From Pseudonocardia sp. SCN 73-27 (GTDB taxonomy: Bacteria; Actinomycetota; Actinomycetes; Mycobacteriales; Pseudonocardiaceae), in the NCBI GenBank assembly GCA_001725415.1, contig MEGH01000046.1, forward strand, positions 1,721 through 51,357: a DNA stretch of 49,637 bases, in the 5' to 3' direction. A program made the position numbers and the translations under genes. Positions 6,946 to 15,947 of this stretch are shown here, piece by piece. The number at the start of each line of letters is the position of its first letter. The stretch's first letter is position 1. The notes beneath the pieces are model-generated. The model did not search any database and was not told where the DNA came from. It worked only from the letters and a program-made list of their open reading frames with translations.

Positions 6946-8628
6946 ATGACCGATGCGGAAGCCTTCTACGCGGCGCGCGACTTCCTGCTCGCCCACCGCA
7001 CCGACTACGACACCGCGGTGCGCGACTTCCGCTGGCCTGCGCTGACCGAGTTCAACTGGGCGCTCGACCACTTCGACAACGTCGCCGCCGACACGGAGCG
7101 TGGCGCGCGGCGGGCGCTGTGGATCGTCGAGAGCGACGGCTCCGAGGCGTACTGGACGTTCGCGGAGATGTCGTCGCGCTCCAACCGGGTGGCGAACTGG
7201 TTGCGCGCCAACGGCGTCGGCCGCGGCGACCGGATCATCCTGATGCTGGGCAACCAGCTGGAGCTGTGGGAGACGCTGCTCGCGGCGATGAAGCTCGGCG
7301 CGGTCGTGATCCCGGCGACGACACTCCTCACGGCCGAGGACCTGCGCGACCGGGTGGAGCGCGGCAACGCCAAGCACGTCGTCGTCGGCGGTACGGACGC
7401 GGGCAAGTTCGACGGCGTCGCGGGCGACTACACCCGCATCGCGGTGCGCGGCGCCCCCAAGGGCTGGCTCGACTACACCGAGGCCTACGACGCCGCCGAC
7501 ACCTTCGCCCCCGACGGCGTCACCCGCGCCGACGACACCCTCCTGCTGTACTTCACCTCGGGCACGACGGCGAAGCCGAAGCTCGTCGAGCACACCCACC
7601 AGTCCTACCCGGTCGGCCACCTGTCGACGATGTACTGGATCGGCCTCGAACCCGGCGACGTCCACCTCAACATCTCCTCGCCCGGCTGGGCCAAGCACGC
7701 GTGGTCCAACGTGTTCGCGCCGTGGATCGCCGAGGCGACCGTGCTGGTCATGAACTACGCGCGGTTCGACGCCGAGTCCGTGCTGGGCGTGCTGGAGCGG
7801 TGCGGCGTGGACAGCTTCTGTGCCCCGCCGACGGTGTGGCGCATGCTGATCCAGGCCGATCTGTCGACGTTGCGGACGCCGCCGCAGAAGGTCGTCGGTG
7901 CGGGGGAGCCGCTCAACCCCGAGGTGATCGAGCAGGTCGAGAAGGCCTGGGGCGTCCGTATCCGCGACGGCTTCGGCCAGACCGAGTCGAGCGTGCAGAT
8001 CGGCAACCCGCCCGGGCAGACGGTCAAGCCGGGCTCGATGGGCCGTCCGATCCCGGGCTTCCCGATCGAGCTGATCGACCCGTCCACCGGCAAGCCCGCC
8101 GACGAGGGCGAGATCTGCATCGACCTGTCGCGGCGCCCGACGGGACTGATGGTCGGCTACTACGGCGACGACGAGCGCAACGCCGAGGCCATGGCCGGCG
8201 GGTACTACCACACCGGTGACGTCGGCTCCCGCGACGACGACGGCTACATCACCTACGTCGGCCGCTCCGACGACGTCTTCAAGGCCAGCGACTACCGGAT
8301 CAGCCCGTTCGAGCTGGAGAGCGTGCTGATCGAGCACCCGGCGGTGGCGGAGGCGGCCGTCGTTCCGTCGCCGGACCCGGTGCGGCTCGCGGTGCCCAAG
8401 GCCTACGTGGTGCTGGCGTCGGGGCACTCGGCCGACGAGGCGACGGCGCGGTCGATCCTGGAGTTCGCGCGCGACAACCTGGCCCCGTACAAGCGGATCC
8501 GGCGGCTCGAGTTCGCCGACCTCCCGAAGACGATCTCCGGAAAGATCCGCCGGGTCGAGCTGCGGGGTCGTGAGCAGGAGATCCACGGCTCCGACTCCGA
8601 CGTCGCGCAGGGCGAGTACACCCTGTGA
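6946..8628 (+). CDS. AMP-dependent acyl-CoA synthetase/ligase
   Basis: The 560-residue enzyme activates a carboxylic acid with ATP and transfers the acyl-AMP to CoA. Visible adenylate-forming motifs are Y-F-T-S-G-T-T-A-K-P-K at residues 202-212 (A3 P-loop), G-F-G-Q-T-E-S at 342-348 (A5), Y-H-T-G-D-V (A7), and the catalytic Lys533 in P-K-T-I-S-G-K (A10). The overall pattern resembles the medium-chain/benzoate-CoA ligase group, but the substrate is not predictable. ATG at 6946 is preferred because GGAG lies six bases upstream; ATG 6916 is an alternative, and a TAGGGT box sits at 6899-6904. The TGA stop is part of the 40-bp palindrome at 8625-8664. Confidence 0.9.
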   Translation: MTDAEAFYAARDFLLAHRTDYDTAVRDFRWPALTEFNWALDHFDNVAADTERGARRALWIVESDGSEAYWTFAEMSSRSNRVANWLRANGVGRGDRIILMLGNQLELWETLLAAMKLGAVVIPATTLLTAEDLRDRVERGNAKHVVVGGTDAGKFDGVAGDYTRIAVRGAPKGWLDYTEAYDAADTFAPDGVTRADDTLLLYFTSGTTAKPKLVEHTHQSYPVGHLSTMYWIGLEPGDVHLNISSPGWAKHAWSNVFAPWIAEATVLVMNYARFDAESVLGVLERCGVDSFCAPPTVWRMLIQADLSTLRTPPQKVVGAGEPLNPEVIEQVEKAWGVRIRDGFGQTESSVQIGNPPGQTVKPGSMGRPIPGFPIELIDPSTGKPADEGEICIDLSRRPTGLMVGYYGDDERNAEAMAGGYYHTGDVGSRDDDGYITYVGRSDDVFKASDYRISPFELESVLIEHPAVAEAAVVPSPDPVRLAVPKAYVVLASGHSADEATARSILEFARDNLAPYKRIRRLEFADLPKTISGKIRRVELRGREQEIHGSDSDVAQGEYTL

Positions 8629-8664
8629 GTGGCGTTATTGGCCATGGCCAATAACGCCACTCAC
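8625..8664. repeat. 40-bp intergenic palindrome, copy 1
   Basis: A perfect 20+20 inverted repeat: outer arms GTGAGTGGC, inner GTTATTGGCCA. It lies exactly between two convergent genes and supplies the TGA stop of the ligase gene (8626-8628) and, on the reverse strand, the TGA of the DUF1707 gene (8661-8663). See copies at 11644, 22036, 29847, 33302 and 34435. Confidence 0.95.
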
Positions 8665-9089
8665 GACCTCGCTCGGGTCGTCGCACACGGCCAGTGGCGG
8701 CCCGTGAGGGTGCCGAGCACGAGCACGGCGCCCCACGGGCCGATCACCCAGACCGGCCAGAAGGGCTGCATCGCGCCGGTACCGAGGGACGTCGCGAGCC
8801 AGACGACCATGCAGATCGCGCCGACGGCGGCCCACGGTGCCCACATCGCAGCGCGCTGCAGGTTCCGCGGGGCGCGAGCCGGGCGCGCTGCACGAGCAGG
8901 CGCGGGCAGATCGCGGGTCACCGCGTCGAGGTCGGCCTGCGTGTGGGCGGCATGGACGGCGTCGAGCCGCGACTCGAACTCGGGCAGGTCGAGTCGCCCG
9001 GCGCCGACGTGGGTGCGCAGCAGCGCCTCGGTGCGCTCGCGTTCGGCGTCGCCGACCCGCAGGCCGGGTCGTGCGGTGTGCTCGGACAT
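8661..9089 (-). CDS. DUF1707 (SHOCT-like) domain membrane protein
   Basis: The 142-residue protein begins with a DUF1707 domain at about residues 9-60 (L-R-V-G-D-A-E-R-E-R-T-E ... G-R-L-D-L-P-E-F-E-S-R-L-D-A-V-H-A-A-H-T-Q-A-D-L). An Ala/Arg linker and two hydrophobic segments follow, consistent with two membrane spans. DUF1707 is common in actinobacteria and its role is unknown. The ATG at 9089 has GGAGGA just upstream. The longer frame to 9155 would start inside the 54-bp palindrome at 9121 and is rejected. The stop codon is provided by the 40-bp palindrome. Confidence 0.85.
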   Translation of the reverse strand: MSEHTARPGLRVGDAERERTEALLRTHVGAGRLDLPEFESRLDAVHAAHTQADLDAVTRDLPAPARAARPARAPRNLQRAAMWAPWAAVGAICMVVWLATSLGTGAMQPFWPVWVIGPWGAVLVLGTLTGRHWPCATTRARS

Positions 9090-9120
9090 CGGGTCCTCCG
9101 TCCCTGGGCGTGGACCCAGC

Positions 9121-9174
9121 CTGATCTGCCGTACCCAACATGTCAAGTTCGACATGTCGAATACGGCAGATCAG
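9121..9174. repeat. 54-bp intergenic palindrome of a second type
   Basis: Outer arms CTGATCTGCCGTA and TACGGCAGATCAG are perfect, and inner arms ACATGTC and GACATGT are perfect. The five mismatched pairs are all transitions, so they still allow G-T/G-U pairing. The element separates two reverse-strand genes and supplies the TGA stop (9171-9173) of the flavin reductase gene. No second copy was seen in this window. Confidence 0.85.
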
Positions 9175-9815
9175 GGAGAGGGTGGCGCGTCGGTGAAGTG
9201 CCCCGGCCAGTTCTTCCACGCGATCCGCGAGATCGTCACGACCTCACCCAGCCGCGACCACTCGTCGCGACCCAGCCGGGCCAGCGGGCGCAGCCGCTGC
9301 ACCGACGGCAGCGTGTTGCCGCGCTCGTCGGTGACCAGCACGTCCTCGTCCACGACGGCGTGCACCACCCGCCCGATCACGACCGTCGAGTCGCCCAGCG
9401 CCAGGTCGTGCTCCAGCCGGCACTCGAACGCGATCGGCGACTCCGCCACCCGCGGCGGCGCCACGACCGTGCTCGCCTCCGGGGTCAGCCCGACCGCGGT
9501 GAACTCGCTGATCTCCGCCGGGAAGTCCGTCGCCGTGGCGTTGATCCGCTCGAACATCGACTCCGTCGCCAGCGAGATCACGAACTCGCCCGTCTCGCGC
9601 ACGTTGCGCAGCGAGTCCTTCGTCCCGACCGAGGTGAACTGCAGCATCGGCGGATCCACGCACGACACCGTGAAGAACGAGTGCGGCGCGAGATTGTCGA
9701 CGCCGGCGGCCGACCGCGTCGACACCCAGGCGATCGGGCGCGGCACCACGGATGCCGTGAGCAGCTTGTAGAACGTCGAGGCGCCCATCTCGTCGGGAAC
9801 CATGTCGGTGCGCAT
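9171..9815 (-). CDS. flavin reductase family protein (FMN-binding split barrel)
   Basis: The 214-residue protein has the flavin-reductase-like split-barrel pattern: F-Y-K-L-L-T-A-S-V-V-P-R-P-I-A-W-V-S-T near the N-terminus, then N-L-A-P-H-S-F-F and the conserved D-S-x-R-N-x-x-x-x-G-E-F-V-I-S. Members bind FMN and either reduce free flavin for a partner oxygenase or act as other FMN oxidoreductases. No partner monooxygenase is adjacent. ATG at 9815 is used. The gene is divergent from cobD across 56 bases, and its stop codon falls in the 54-bp palindrome. Confidence 0.85.
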   Translation of the reverse strand: MRTDMVPDEMGASTFYKLLTASVVPRPIAWVSTRSAAGVDNLAPHSFFTVSCVDPPMLQFTSVGTKDSLRNVRETGEFVISLATESMFERINATATDFPAEISEFTAVGLTPEASTVVAPPRVAESPIAFECRLEHDLALGDSTVVIGRVVHAVVDEDVLVTDERGNTLPSVQRLRPLARLGRDEWSRLGEVVTISRIAWKNWPGHFTDAPPSP

Positions 9816-9859
9816 GCCCCGATCATCTCCCCGGACGCCCGGCGCCCGCAGCCGGACCG

Positions 9860-9865
9860 TAGCGT
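9860..9865 (+). promoter_or_regulatory. -10 box of leaderless cobD promoter
   Basis: TAGCGT ends six bases before the GTG at 9872, with no ribosome binding site, so cobD probably begins as a leaderless transcript. Confidence 0.55.
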
Positions 9866-9871
9866 CGCGGT

Positions 9872-10915
9872 GTGCGACCCTCCCGCGCCGCCGGCCTGCT
9901 CCTGGGCGTCCTCGCCGACGCGGCCTTCGGCGATCCCCGCCACCTCCATCCGGTGGCCGGGTTCGGACGGCTGGCCGCAGCGCTGGAGACCCGGACGTGG
10001 GCCGACGACCGCCGCCGCGGCGCGATCCACACCGCCGCGCTGGTCGGGGCCGTCGTCGGCGCGGGGGTCGCCGTCGAAAGATGTGCGCGGGGGCCGGTCG
10101 GTACTGCGGTCACCACGGCCGTGGCGACGTGGGCGGTCGTCGGCGGCCGGTCGCTGGTGGGGGAGGGCGCCGCGCTGGGACGCGAGCTCGCCGCCGACGA
10201 CCTCGCCGCCGCCCGGCGCCGCCTGCCCAGCCTGTGCGGGCGCGACCCGTCGACGCTCGACGCCGCCGGGATGGCCCGCGCCGGCGTGGAGTCGTTGGCG
10301 GAGAACACGTCCGACGCCGTGGTCGCCCCGCTGCTCTGGGGTGCCGTCGCCGGGGTGCCGGGGCTGCTGGGCTACCGCGCCGTCAACACCCTCGACGCGA
10401 TGATCGGGCACCGCTCCCCGCGCTACGAATGTTTCGGCTGGGCCGCCGCACGGCTCGACGACGTCGCCAACCTCGTACCCGCCCGGGTCGCGGCCGCGCT
10501 GTTCGCAGGGCTGGCGTCCGTCGTCGGCGGGTCACCGGCCGCGGCGGCGCGGGCCTGGCGTCGCGACGCCCACGCCCATCCCAGCCCGAACGCCGGGCCC
10601 GTCGAGGCCGCCGCGGCCGGGGCGCTCGGGCTGCGGCTCGGCGGCACGACCGTCTACCCCTACGGGGTGCAGGAACGGCCGGTGCTGGGCGAGGGCCGTC
10701 CCCCCGCCGTCGACGACCTGCTGCGTGCGGCGCGGCTGTCGCGGGCCGTCGGCGTCGCCGCGGCCCTCCTCGCGGCGGTGAGCGCCCTCAGGGGCGGTCG
10801 GGCGTCTCGTCGCGGCCCGCGAGAGCGTCGCGCAATGCCGTGCGCTCGGCGGCGCGGTCGCGGCGGCCGCGGCGCTGCAGGATCTCCAGCCGCACGAAGT
10901 AGCCGAGCGCGATGA
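9872..10915 (+). CDS. cobD: adenosylcobinamide-phosphate synthase (CobD/CbiB)
   Basis: This membrane enzyme attaches the aminopropanol arm to adenosylcobyric acid. Family motifs are intact: L-A-D-A-A-F-G-D-P, H-P-V-A-G-F-G, E-N-T-S-D-A-V-V-A-P-L-L-W, N-T-L-D-A-M-I-G-H-R-S-P-R-Y and H-P-S-P-N-A-G-P-V-E-A. The usual C terminus should fall near residue 304 (about position 10785), but there is no in-frame stop until 10915. The last 40 or so residues are Arg-rich and antisense to surf1. A stop (TGA 10779-10781) exists one frame over, so a small frameshift or a real tail are both possible. Start is GTG 9872, leaderless. Confidence 0.88.
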   Translation: MRPSRAAGLLLGVLADAAFGDPRHLHPVAGFGRLAAALETRTWADDRRRGAIHTAALVGAVVGAGVAVERCARGPVGTAVTTAVATWAVVGGRSLVGEGAALGRELAADDLAAARRRLPSLCGRDPSTLDAAGMARAGVESLAENTSDAVVAPLLWGAVAGVPGLLGYRAVNTLDAMIGHRSPRYECFGWAAARLDDVANLVPARVAAALFAGLASVVGGSPAAAARAWRRDAHAHPSPNAGPVEAAAAGALGLRLGGTTVYPYGVQERPVLGEGRPPAVDDLLRAARLSRAVGVAAALLAAVSALRGGRASRRGPRERRAMPCARRRGRGGRGAAGSPAARSSRAR

Positions 10916-11594
10916 TCGCGATGGCGCCGAACGTCAGCCACTGCAGCGCGTAGGAGAAGTTGGAGAACGGCGCCGCACCCTCACCGGCCTCGACCGGCAG
11001 CGGCGTGAGCACCCCGGGGCCGGTCTGCTGCGCGACATATCCCTCCACCATCGCGGTGCCCGCCGCGGCGGCGACGGTCCTCGAGTCGGCCGCGTACATC
11101 TGCCGGTGCCCGGCGACCTGGAACGCGGGCCGGCCCTGCGGGTCGGTCTCGTCGGTGCGCAGCCGGCCCTCGACGGTGACCTCGCCCTGCGGGGCGGGCG
11201 TGAAGTCCGGGACGGTCTGGCCGTCGAGCGCCCGGACGGTTCCCCGGTCGACGACGACGATCCGGCCGTCGGTGGTGCGCATCGGCGTCATGACCTCGAC
11301 GGCGGGCTTGCCGTCGACGACCCGCAACCGCACCACGGTCTCGTCCTGCGGGAGGAACGTGCCGGTGAGGCTGACCTGGCGCCACGTGACGTCGGAGTCG
11401 ACGGCGCCGCCCGGCACGAGCGTGCCGAACGGCACGGGGGCCATGGTGGCGGCGGTGTCGATCTGCTTCTGCTGCGCGTCGCGCTGGGACTCGCGGCCGA
11501 ACTGCCACGGCGCCAGGTAGACGTAGCAGGCCACGGCGAACCCGACGACCGCCACGACGAGGGCGATCCACTGGGGCCGCAGCAGGAAACGCAT
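10788..11594 (-). CDS. SURF1-family cytochrome c oxidase assembly protein
   Basis: The 268-residue protein has the SURF1 layout: one N-terminal membrane helix ([14 protein letters not shown]), the W-Q-F-G-R motif, a large extracytoplasmic domain with [15 protein letters not shown], and a second helix after [12 protein letters not shown]1 helps insert heme a into the aa3 oxidase, so it works with the ctaE-qcrCAB genes at 40-44.6 kb although it is not linked to them. ATG 11594 is preferred because ACGGTA at 11601-11606 gives a reverse-strand TACCGT box six bases upstream; GTG 11600 is the alternative. Its 3' end overlaps cobD antisense. Confidence 0.88.
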   Translation of the reverse strand: MRFLLRPQWIALVVAVVGFAVACYVYLAPWQFGRESQRDAQQKQIDTAATMAPVPFGTLVPGGAVDSDVTWRQVSLTGTFLPQDETVVRLRVVDGKPAVEVMTPMRTTDGRIVVVDRGTVRALDGQTVPDFTPAPQGEVTVEGRLRTDETDPQGRPAFQVAGHRQMYAADSRTVAAAAGTAMVEGYVAQQTGPGVLTPLPVEAGEGAAPFSNFSYALQWLTFGAIAIIALGYFVRLEILQRRGRRDRAAERTALRDALAGRDETPDRP

Positions 11595-11643
11595 GCCCAC
11601 ACGGTATGCGGTCGGCGTCCGGGCGTGTCATCGCGGTGGGGTC

Positions 11644-11683
11644 GTGAGTGGCAATGGTCGCTATAGCGACCATTGCCACTCAC
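11644..11683. repeat. 40-bp intergenic palindrome, copy 2
   Basis: A perfect 20+20 inverted repeat with outer arm GTGAGTGGC and inner AATGGTCGCTA. It lies between the divergent surf1 and cobQ genes, so it cannot be a terminator for either of them. It ends nine bases before the presumed -10 box (GATACT, 11692-11697) of cobQ. Confidence 0.95.
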
Positions 11684-11703
11684 AGGGGTTCGATACTGGG
11701 CGC

Positions 11704-13248
11704 ATGTCCGGAGGTCTCCACGGTGCGCTGCTCGTCGCCGGGACGACGTCCGACGCCGGGAAGAGCGCCGTCGTCGCCGGGCTGTGCCGATGGCTGTACC
11801 GGCGCGGGGTGTCGGTCGCGCCGTTCAAGGCGCAGAACATGAGCAACAACTCCGTCGTGACGCCGGACGGCGGCGAGATCGGTCGCGCCCAGGCGATGCA
11901 GGCGCACGCGTGCGGGCTGGCCCCGAGCATCGACTTCAACCCCGTGCTGCTCAAGCCGGGCAGCGACCGGACGTCGCAGGTCGTGGTCCGCGGCCGCGCC
12001 GACGGCCACGTCACCGCCATGTCCTACCGGACCCGGACCGCGGCGCTGCGTGACGTCGTCGCCGACTCGCTCGCGCGCCTGCGCGCCCGCCACGACGTGG
12101 TCATCTGCGAGGGGGCCGGGTCTCCCGCGGAGATCAACCTGCGCGCCACCGACATCACCAACATGGGGCTGGCCCAGGCCGCGGACCTGCCCGTCGTCGT
12201 GGTCGGCGACATCGACCGCGGCGGCGTGCTCGCCCACCTGTTCGGGACGGTCGCCGTGCTCGACCCGGGCGACCAGGCGCGGATCGCGGGGTTCGTCGTC
12301 AACAAGTTCCGGGGTGACCCGGCATTGCTCGCGCCGGGGCTCGACCAGCTGCGCGCGTTGACCGGCCGCCCGACGCTCGGTGTGCTGCCCTGGTCGGACC
12401 GGCTCTGGCTCGACGCCGAGGACTCGCTGTCGGCGGTGGCCGATCGCGTGCTCGGGCGGCCTGCGCCGCCGCGCGGGTCGGCGTGGCTGCGGGTCGCGGT
12501 GGTGCGGCTGCCGCGCATCTCCAACGCCACCGACGCCGAGGCGCTGGCCTGCGAACCGGGCGTCGCCGTCCGGTACGCGACGGAGCCGTCGCGGCTGCTG
12601 GACGCCGACGTCGTCGTGCTGCCGGGGTCGAAGGCCACGGTGTCGGACCTGGAGTGGTTGCGGCGCACCGGTCTCGCCGACGCGGTGCTCGCCCACGCCA
12701 ATGCCGGGAAGCCGGTCGTCGGGATCTGCGGGGGCTATCAGATGCTCGGGCGGCGCATCGCCGACCCGGACGGGGTCGAGGTCGTGGGTGGCGCCGTGGT
12801 CGACGGCCTCGGGCTGCTCGACCTGGAGGTGCGGTTCGACGTCGACAAGCACCTGGCGACACCCTCCGGTGCCGGACTCGGCGAGTCCGTGCGCGGCTAC
12901 GAGATCCACCACGGACGCGTCGTGGCGTCCGGCGACCCGGTGCTGCTCGACGACCCGGGGGAGGGCTCCGACACGGGCGTGGTGCTCGGCACGCACTGGC
13001 ACGGGCTGCTGGAGAACGACGGCTTCCGCCGCGGCCTGCTCACCCGGCTCGCCGCCCAGGCCGGGCGCGACGGGTTCGTCGTCGCCCCCGACACCGACTT
13101 CGGCGCCGAGCGCACCGCCCAGCTCGACGTGCTCGGCGACCTGGTCGCCGACCACCTCGACACGGCGTCACTTGACCATGTCATCAATCACGGTGCGCCG
13201 CCGGAGCTCCCGGTCCTGACGACCGGTCTGGCAGAGTCGCGCGGGTGA
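11704..13248 (+). CDS. cobQ: cobyric acid synthase (CobQ)
   Basis: The 514-residue amidotransferase converts adenosylcobyrinate a,c-diamide to adenosylcobyric acid with glutamine and ATP (four amidations). The dethiobiotin-synthetase-like N-terminal domain has the P-loop G-T-T-S-D-A-G-K-S at residues 13-21 and the diagnostic K-A-Q-N-M-S-N-N-S. The class I glutaminase domain has Cys342 in I-C-G-G-Y-Q-M-L-G and a catalytic-type His433 in T-H-W-H-G. ATG 11704 follows a GATACT box at 11692-11697 with no ribosome binding site, suggesting a leaderless start. It overlaps the next gene by four bases (GTGA), so the downstream genes are translationally coupled. Confidence 0.95.
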   Translation: MSGGLHGALLVAGTTSDAGKSAVVAGLCRWLYRRGVSVAPFKAQNMSNNSVVTPDGGEIGRAQAMQAHACGLAPSIDFNPVLLKPGSDRTSQVVVRGRADGHVTAMSYRTRTAALRDVVADSLARLRARHDVVICEGAGSPAEINLRATDITNMGLAQAADLPVVVVGDIDRGGVLAHLFGTVAVLDPGDQARIAGFVVNKFRGDPALLAPGLDQLRALTGRPTLGVLPWSDRLWLDAEDSLSAVADRVLGRPAPPRGSAWLRVAVVRLPRISNATDAEALACEPGVAVRYATEPSRLLDADVVVLPGSKATVSDLEWLRRTGLADAVLAHANAGKPVVGICGGYQMLGRRIADPDGVEVVGGAVVDGLGLLDLEVRFDVDKHLATPSGAGLGESVRGYEIHHGRVVASGDPVLLDDPGEGSDTGVVLGTHWHGLLENDGFRRGLLTRLAAQAGRDGFVVAPDTDFGAERTAQLDVLGDLVADHLDTASLDHVINHGAPPELPVLTTGLAESRG

Positions 13249-15317
13249 GGTTCCCCTTCTCGGCGGTCGTCGGGCACGACGACCTGCGGCTCGCCCTCCT
13301 GCTCAACGCCGTCCACCCGGCCGTCGGCGGCGTGCTGGTGCGTGGGGAGAAGGGCACGGCCAAGTCGACGGCCGTCCGTGCGCTGGCCTCGCTGCTGCCC
13401 GCCGTGTCCGTGGTCGAGGAGTGCCGGTTCGGGTGCGACCCCGCGTCACCGGACCCGGGCTGCCCCGACGGGCCGCACCCGGCAGGCGGCGCGGTGGAGA
13501 CCCGGCCCGCGCGGCTCGTCGAGCTGCCCGTCGGCGCCACCGAGGACCGTCTCGTCGGGGCGCTGGACCTCGAACGCGCCCTGGCGGAGGGGGTTCGCGC
13601 CTACCAGCCCGGACTGCTCGCCGAGGCGCACCGCGGCGTCCTCTACGTCGACGAGGTCAACCTCCTGCACGACCACCTCGTCGACCTCCTCCTCGACGCC
13701 GCCGCGATGGGCCGCGCCCACGTCGAGCGCGACGGGGTGTCGGTGTCGCACGCGGCGCGGTTCCTGCTGGTCGGGACCATGAACCCGGAGGAGGGGGAGC
13801 TGCGCCCGCAGCTGCTCGACCGCTTCGGGCTGACCGTCGAGGTCGCCGCGTCACGCGACGTCGCGACCCGGGCCGAGGTCGTTCGGCGCGGACTCGCGTT
13901 CGAGGCCGACCCGGCCGGGTTCGCCGCCGCCTGGGGGGATGCCGACCGCGCGATCGCCGCCCGGATCGCCGACGCCCGCGCCCGGCTCGCCGCGGTCACG
14001 CTCTCCGACCGCGAGCTGTGCCGCATCGCCGGGGTGTGCGCGGCGGTCGACGTCGACGGCATGCGCGCCGACCTGGTCATCGCCCGGGCCGCCGCGGCGC
14101 ACGCCGCCTGGCGAGGGGCGGACGAGGTGGAGGAGCAGGACGTGCGCGTCGCGGCGCGGCTGGCGTTGCCGCACCGGCGCCGGCGCGACCCCTTCGACGA
14201 GCCGGGTATCGACGACAAGACCCTCGACGAGGCCATGCGCTCCGCGGCCGAGAACCTGGACGACGACCCGGACCCGGAGCCGGAGCCGCCGACGCCCGAC
14301 GGCCCGGGCTCGGGTCCGGGGCCGGACGCGTCGGGCGGTCCAGGTGCCGACGGTTCGCAGCCTGATGATGCGCAGCCTGGTGGCTCGGGGGCCGATGCTT
14401 CGCAGGCCGACGGTTCACGAGCGTCCGACACCGGCTCGTCCCAGCCCGGCGCCGACGGGGCGGCCGACGATCCCGTCGGTGCGCCCGTCCCCGCGCCCCG
14501 GCCGCTGCGGCTCGCGTCGTCGGCGGTGCGGCGGTTCCGCGTCCCCGGCGTCGGGGAGGGCACCCCGGGCCGGCGCTCGCGCGCCCGCACCGCCACCGGT
14601 CGCGTCGTCCGTTCCTCGACCACGGCACCGCGCCGGGCCGCCGACCTGCACCTTCCCGCCACCCTGACGGCGGCGGCCCCACACCAGCGCTCCCGGGGCG
14701 CCGGGCGTTTCGATGTCCGCCCCGCCGACCTCCGCTCCGCCGAGCGCGAGGGCCGCGAGGGCAACCTGGTGCTGTTCGTCGTCGACGCCTCCGGGTCGAT
14801 GGCGGCCCGCAAGCGCATGAGCGCGGTGTCGGGCGCGGTGCTCGCGCTGCTGCGCGACGCCTACCGTCGCCGGGACAAGGTCGGGCTCGTGAGCTTCCGC
14901 GGCGGATCGGCCGAGGTGGCGCTGCCGCCGACGTCGAGCGTCCCCGCCGCGCAGGCCCGCCTCGCCACGCTGCGCACCGGGGGGCGGACCCCGCTGGCCG
15001 AAGGGCTGCTGCGGGCCCGTCGGGTGCTGGACGCGGAGCGTCGTCGGGATCCCCGTCGGCGGGCGCTGCTGGTGCTGCTCACCGACGGCCGGGCGACCGT
15101 CGCGACCCGCGAGGGTGGCGACCCGGTGGCCGACGCCTGCCGCGCCGCCGGTCTGCTGGCGGCCGACCGCGTGCACACGGTCGTCGTCGACTGCGAGAGC
15201 GGGCCGGTGCGCCTGGGCCTCGCGGGCACGGTCGCGGGCCACGCCGGAGGCGAGTTGGTGCGGCTCGACGAGCTGTCCGCGGAATCCGTTGCGGGCGTCG
15301 TGTCCCGCGCTGCCTGA
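13245..15317 (+). CDS. AAA+/VWA chelatase subunit, probable cobaltochelatase (ChlI-ChlD type fusion)
   Basis: The 690-residue protein joins the two small chelatase subunits in one chain. The N-terminal AAA+ domain has Walker [10 protein letters not shown] at residues 34-42 and Walker B L-Y-V-D-E-V-N at 133-139. The C-terminal VWA domain has the MIDAS D-A-S-G-S at 514-518 and L-T-D-G-R-A. Between them is a 100-plus-residue acidic Pro/Gly/Ser/Asp/Gln linker with imperfect repeats. With a CobN-like large subunit (not in this window) it would insert cobalt into hydrogenobyrinate a,c-diamide. A magnesium chelatase role is unlikely in this cobalamin setting. GTG 13245 overlaps cobQ; cobO follows after 15 bases. 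Confidence 0.9.
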   Translation: MRFPFSAVVGHDDLRLALLLNAVHPAVGGVLVRGEKGTAKSTAVRALASLLPAVSVVEECRFGCDPASPDPGCPDGPHPAGGAVETRPARLVELPVGATEDRLVGALDLERALAEGVRAYQPGLLAEAHRGVLYVDEVNLLHDHLVDLLLDAAAMGRAHVERDGVSVSHAARFLLVGTMNPEEGELRPQLLDRFGLTVEVAASRDVATRAEVVRRGLAFEADPAGFAAAWGDADRAIAARIADARARLAAVTLSDRELCRIAGVCAAVDVDGMRADLVIARAAAAHAAWRGADEVEEQDVRVAARLALPHRRRRDPFDEPGIDDKTLDEAMRSAAENLDDDPDPEPEPPTPDGPGSGPGPDASGGPGADGSQPDDAQPGGSGADASQADGSRASDTGSSQPGADGAADDPVGAPVPAPRPLRLASSAVRRFRVPGVGEGTPGRRSRARTATGRVVRSSTTAPRRAADLHLPATLTAAAPHQRSRGAGRFDVRPADLRSAEREGREGNLVLFVVDASGSMAARKRMSAVSGAVLALLRDAYRRRDKVGLVSFRGGSAEVALPPTSSVPAAQARLATLRTGGRTPLAEGLLRARRVLDAERRRDPRRRALLVLLTDGRATVATREGGDPVADACRAAGLLAADRVHTVVVDCESGPVRLGLAGTVAGHAGGELVRLDELSAESVAGVVSRAA

Positions 15318-15332
15318 GCAGGAGGAAGAAGA

Positions 15333-15947
15333 ATGCCGCAGGGCAAGGTCGCCACCGTCCCCGACGACGGGCTCTCGACCCGCCAGCGCCGCAACCGGCC
15401 GCTGCTCGTCGTGCACACCGGCGAGATGAAGGGGAAGTCGACCGCGGCGTTCGGGCTGGCGCTGCGCGGCTGGAACCAGGGCTGGTCGATCGGGGTGTTC
15501 CAGTTCGTGAAGTCGGCGAAGTGGAAGGTCGGCGAGGAGGAGGCGTTCCGCGCGCTGGGCCGGGTGCACGAGGAGACCGGCCAGGGCGGGCCCGTCGAGT
15601 GGCACAAGATGGGCGCCGGCTGGAGCTGGACCCGCAAGGCCGGCACCGAGGACGACCACGCCGCGGCCGCCCGTGAGGGCTGGGCCGAGATCCGGCGGCG
15701 GATCGAGAACCAGGTCCACGACGTCTACGTGCTCGACGAGTTCACCTACCCGATGAAGTGGGGCTGGGTCGACGTCGACGAGGTCGTGGAGGTCCTCGCC
15801 GCGCGGGAGGGCCGCCAGCACGTGATCATCACGGGCCGCGACGCCGCTCCTGCCCTGGTCGAGGCCGCCGACCTCGTCATGCAGACCACCAAGGTCAAGC
15901 ACCCCATGGACGCCGGGCAGAAGGGCCAGCGGGGCATCGAATGGTGA
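15333..15947 (+). CDS. cobO: cob(I)yrinic acid a,c-diamide adenosyltransferase
   Basis: The 204-residue enzyme transfers the adenosyl group of ATP to Co(I) corrinoids. The P-loop is G-E-M-K-G-K-S-T at residues 30-37. F-V-K-S, G-W-S-W and L-D-E-F-T-Y-P are characteristic of the CobO/BtuR family, and the length is typical. A strong AGGAGG-type ribosome binding site precedes ATG 15333. It sits in the coupled run between the chelatase gene and cobB, matching the step after cobalt insertion. Confidence 0.95.
   Translation: MPQGKVATVPDDGLSTRQRRNRPLLVVHTGEMKGKSTAAFGLALRGWNQGWSIGVFQFVKSAKWKVGEEEAFRALGRVHEETGQGGPVEWHKMGAGWSWTRKAGTEDDHAAAAREGWAEIRRRIENQVHDVYVLDEFTYPMKWGWVDVDEVVEVLAAREGRQHVIITGRDAAPALVEAADLVMQTTKVKHPMDAGQKGQRGIEW

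Noticed and set aside
13245-15317. Reading the AAA+/VWA protein as a magnesium chelatase for bacteriochlorophyll
   Set aside because: The gene is embedded in a coupled cobalamin run between cobQ and cobO, and no photosynthesis genes are present, so a cobaltochelatase role is far more likely.
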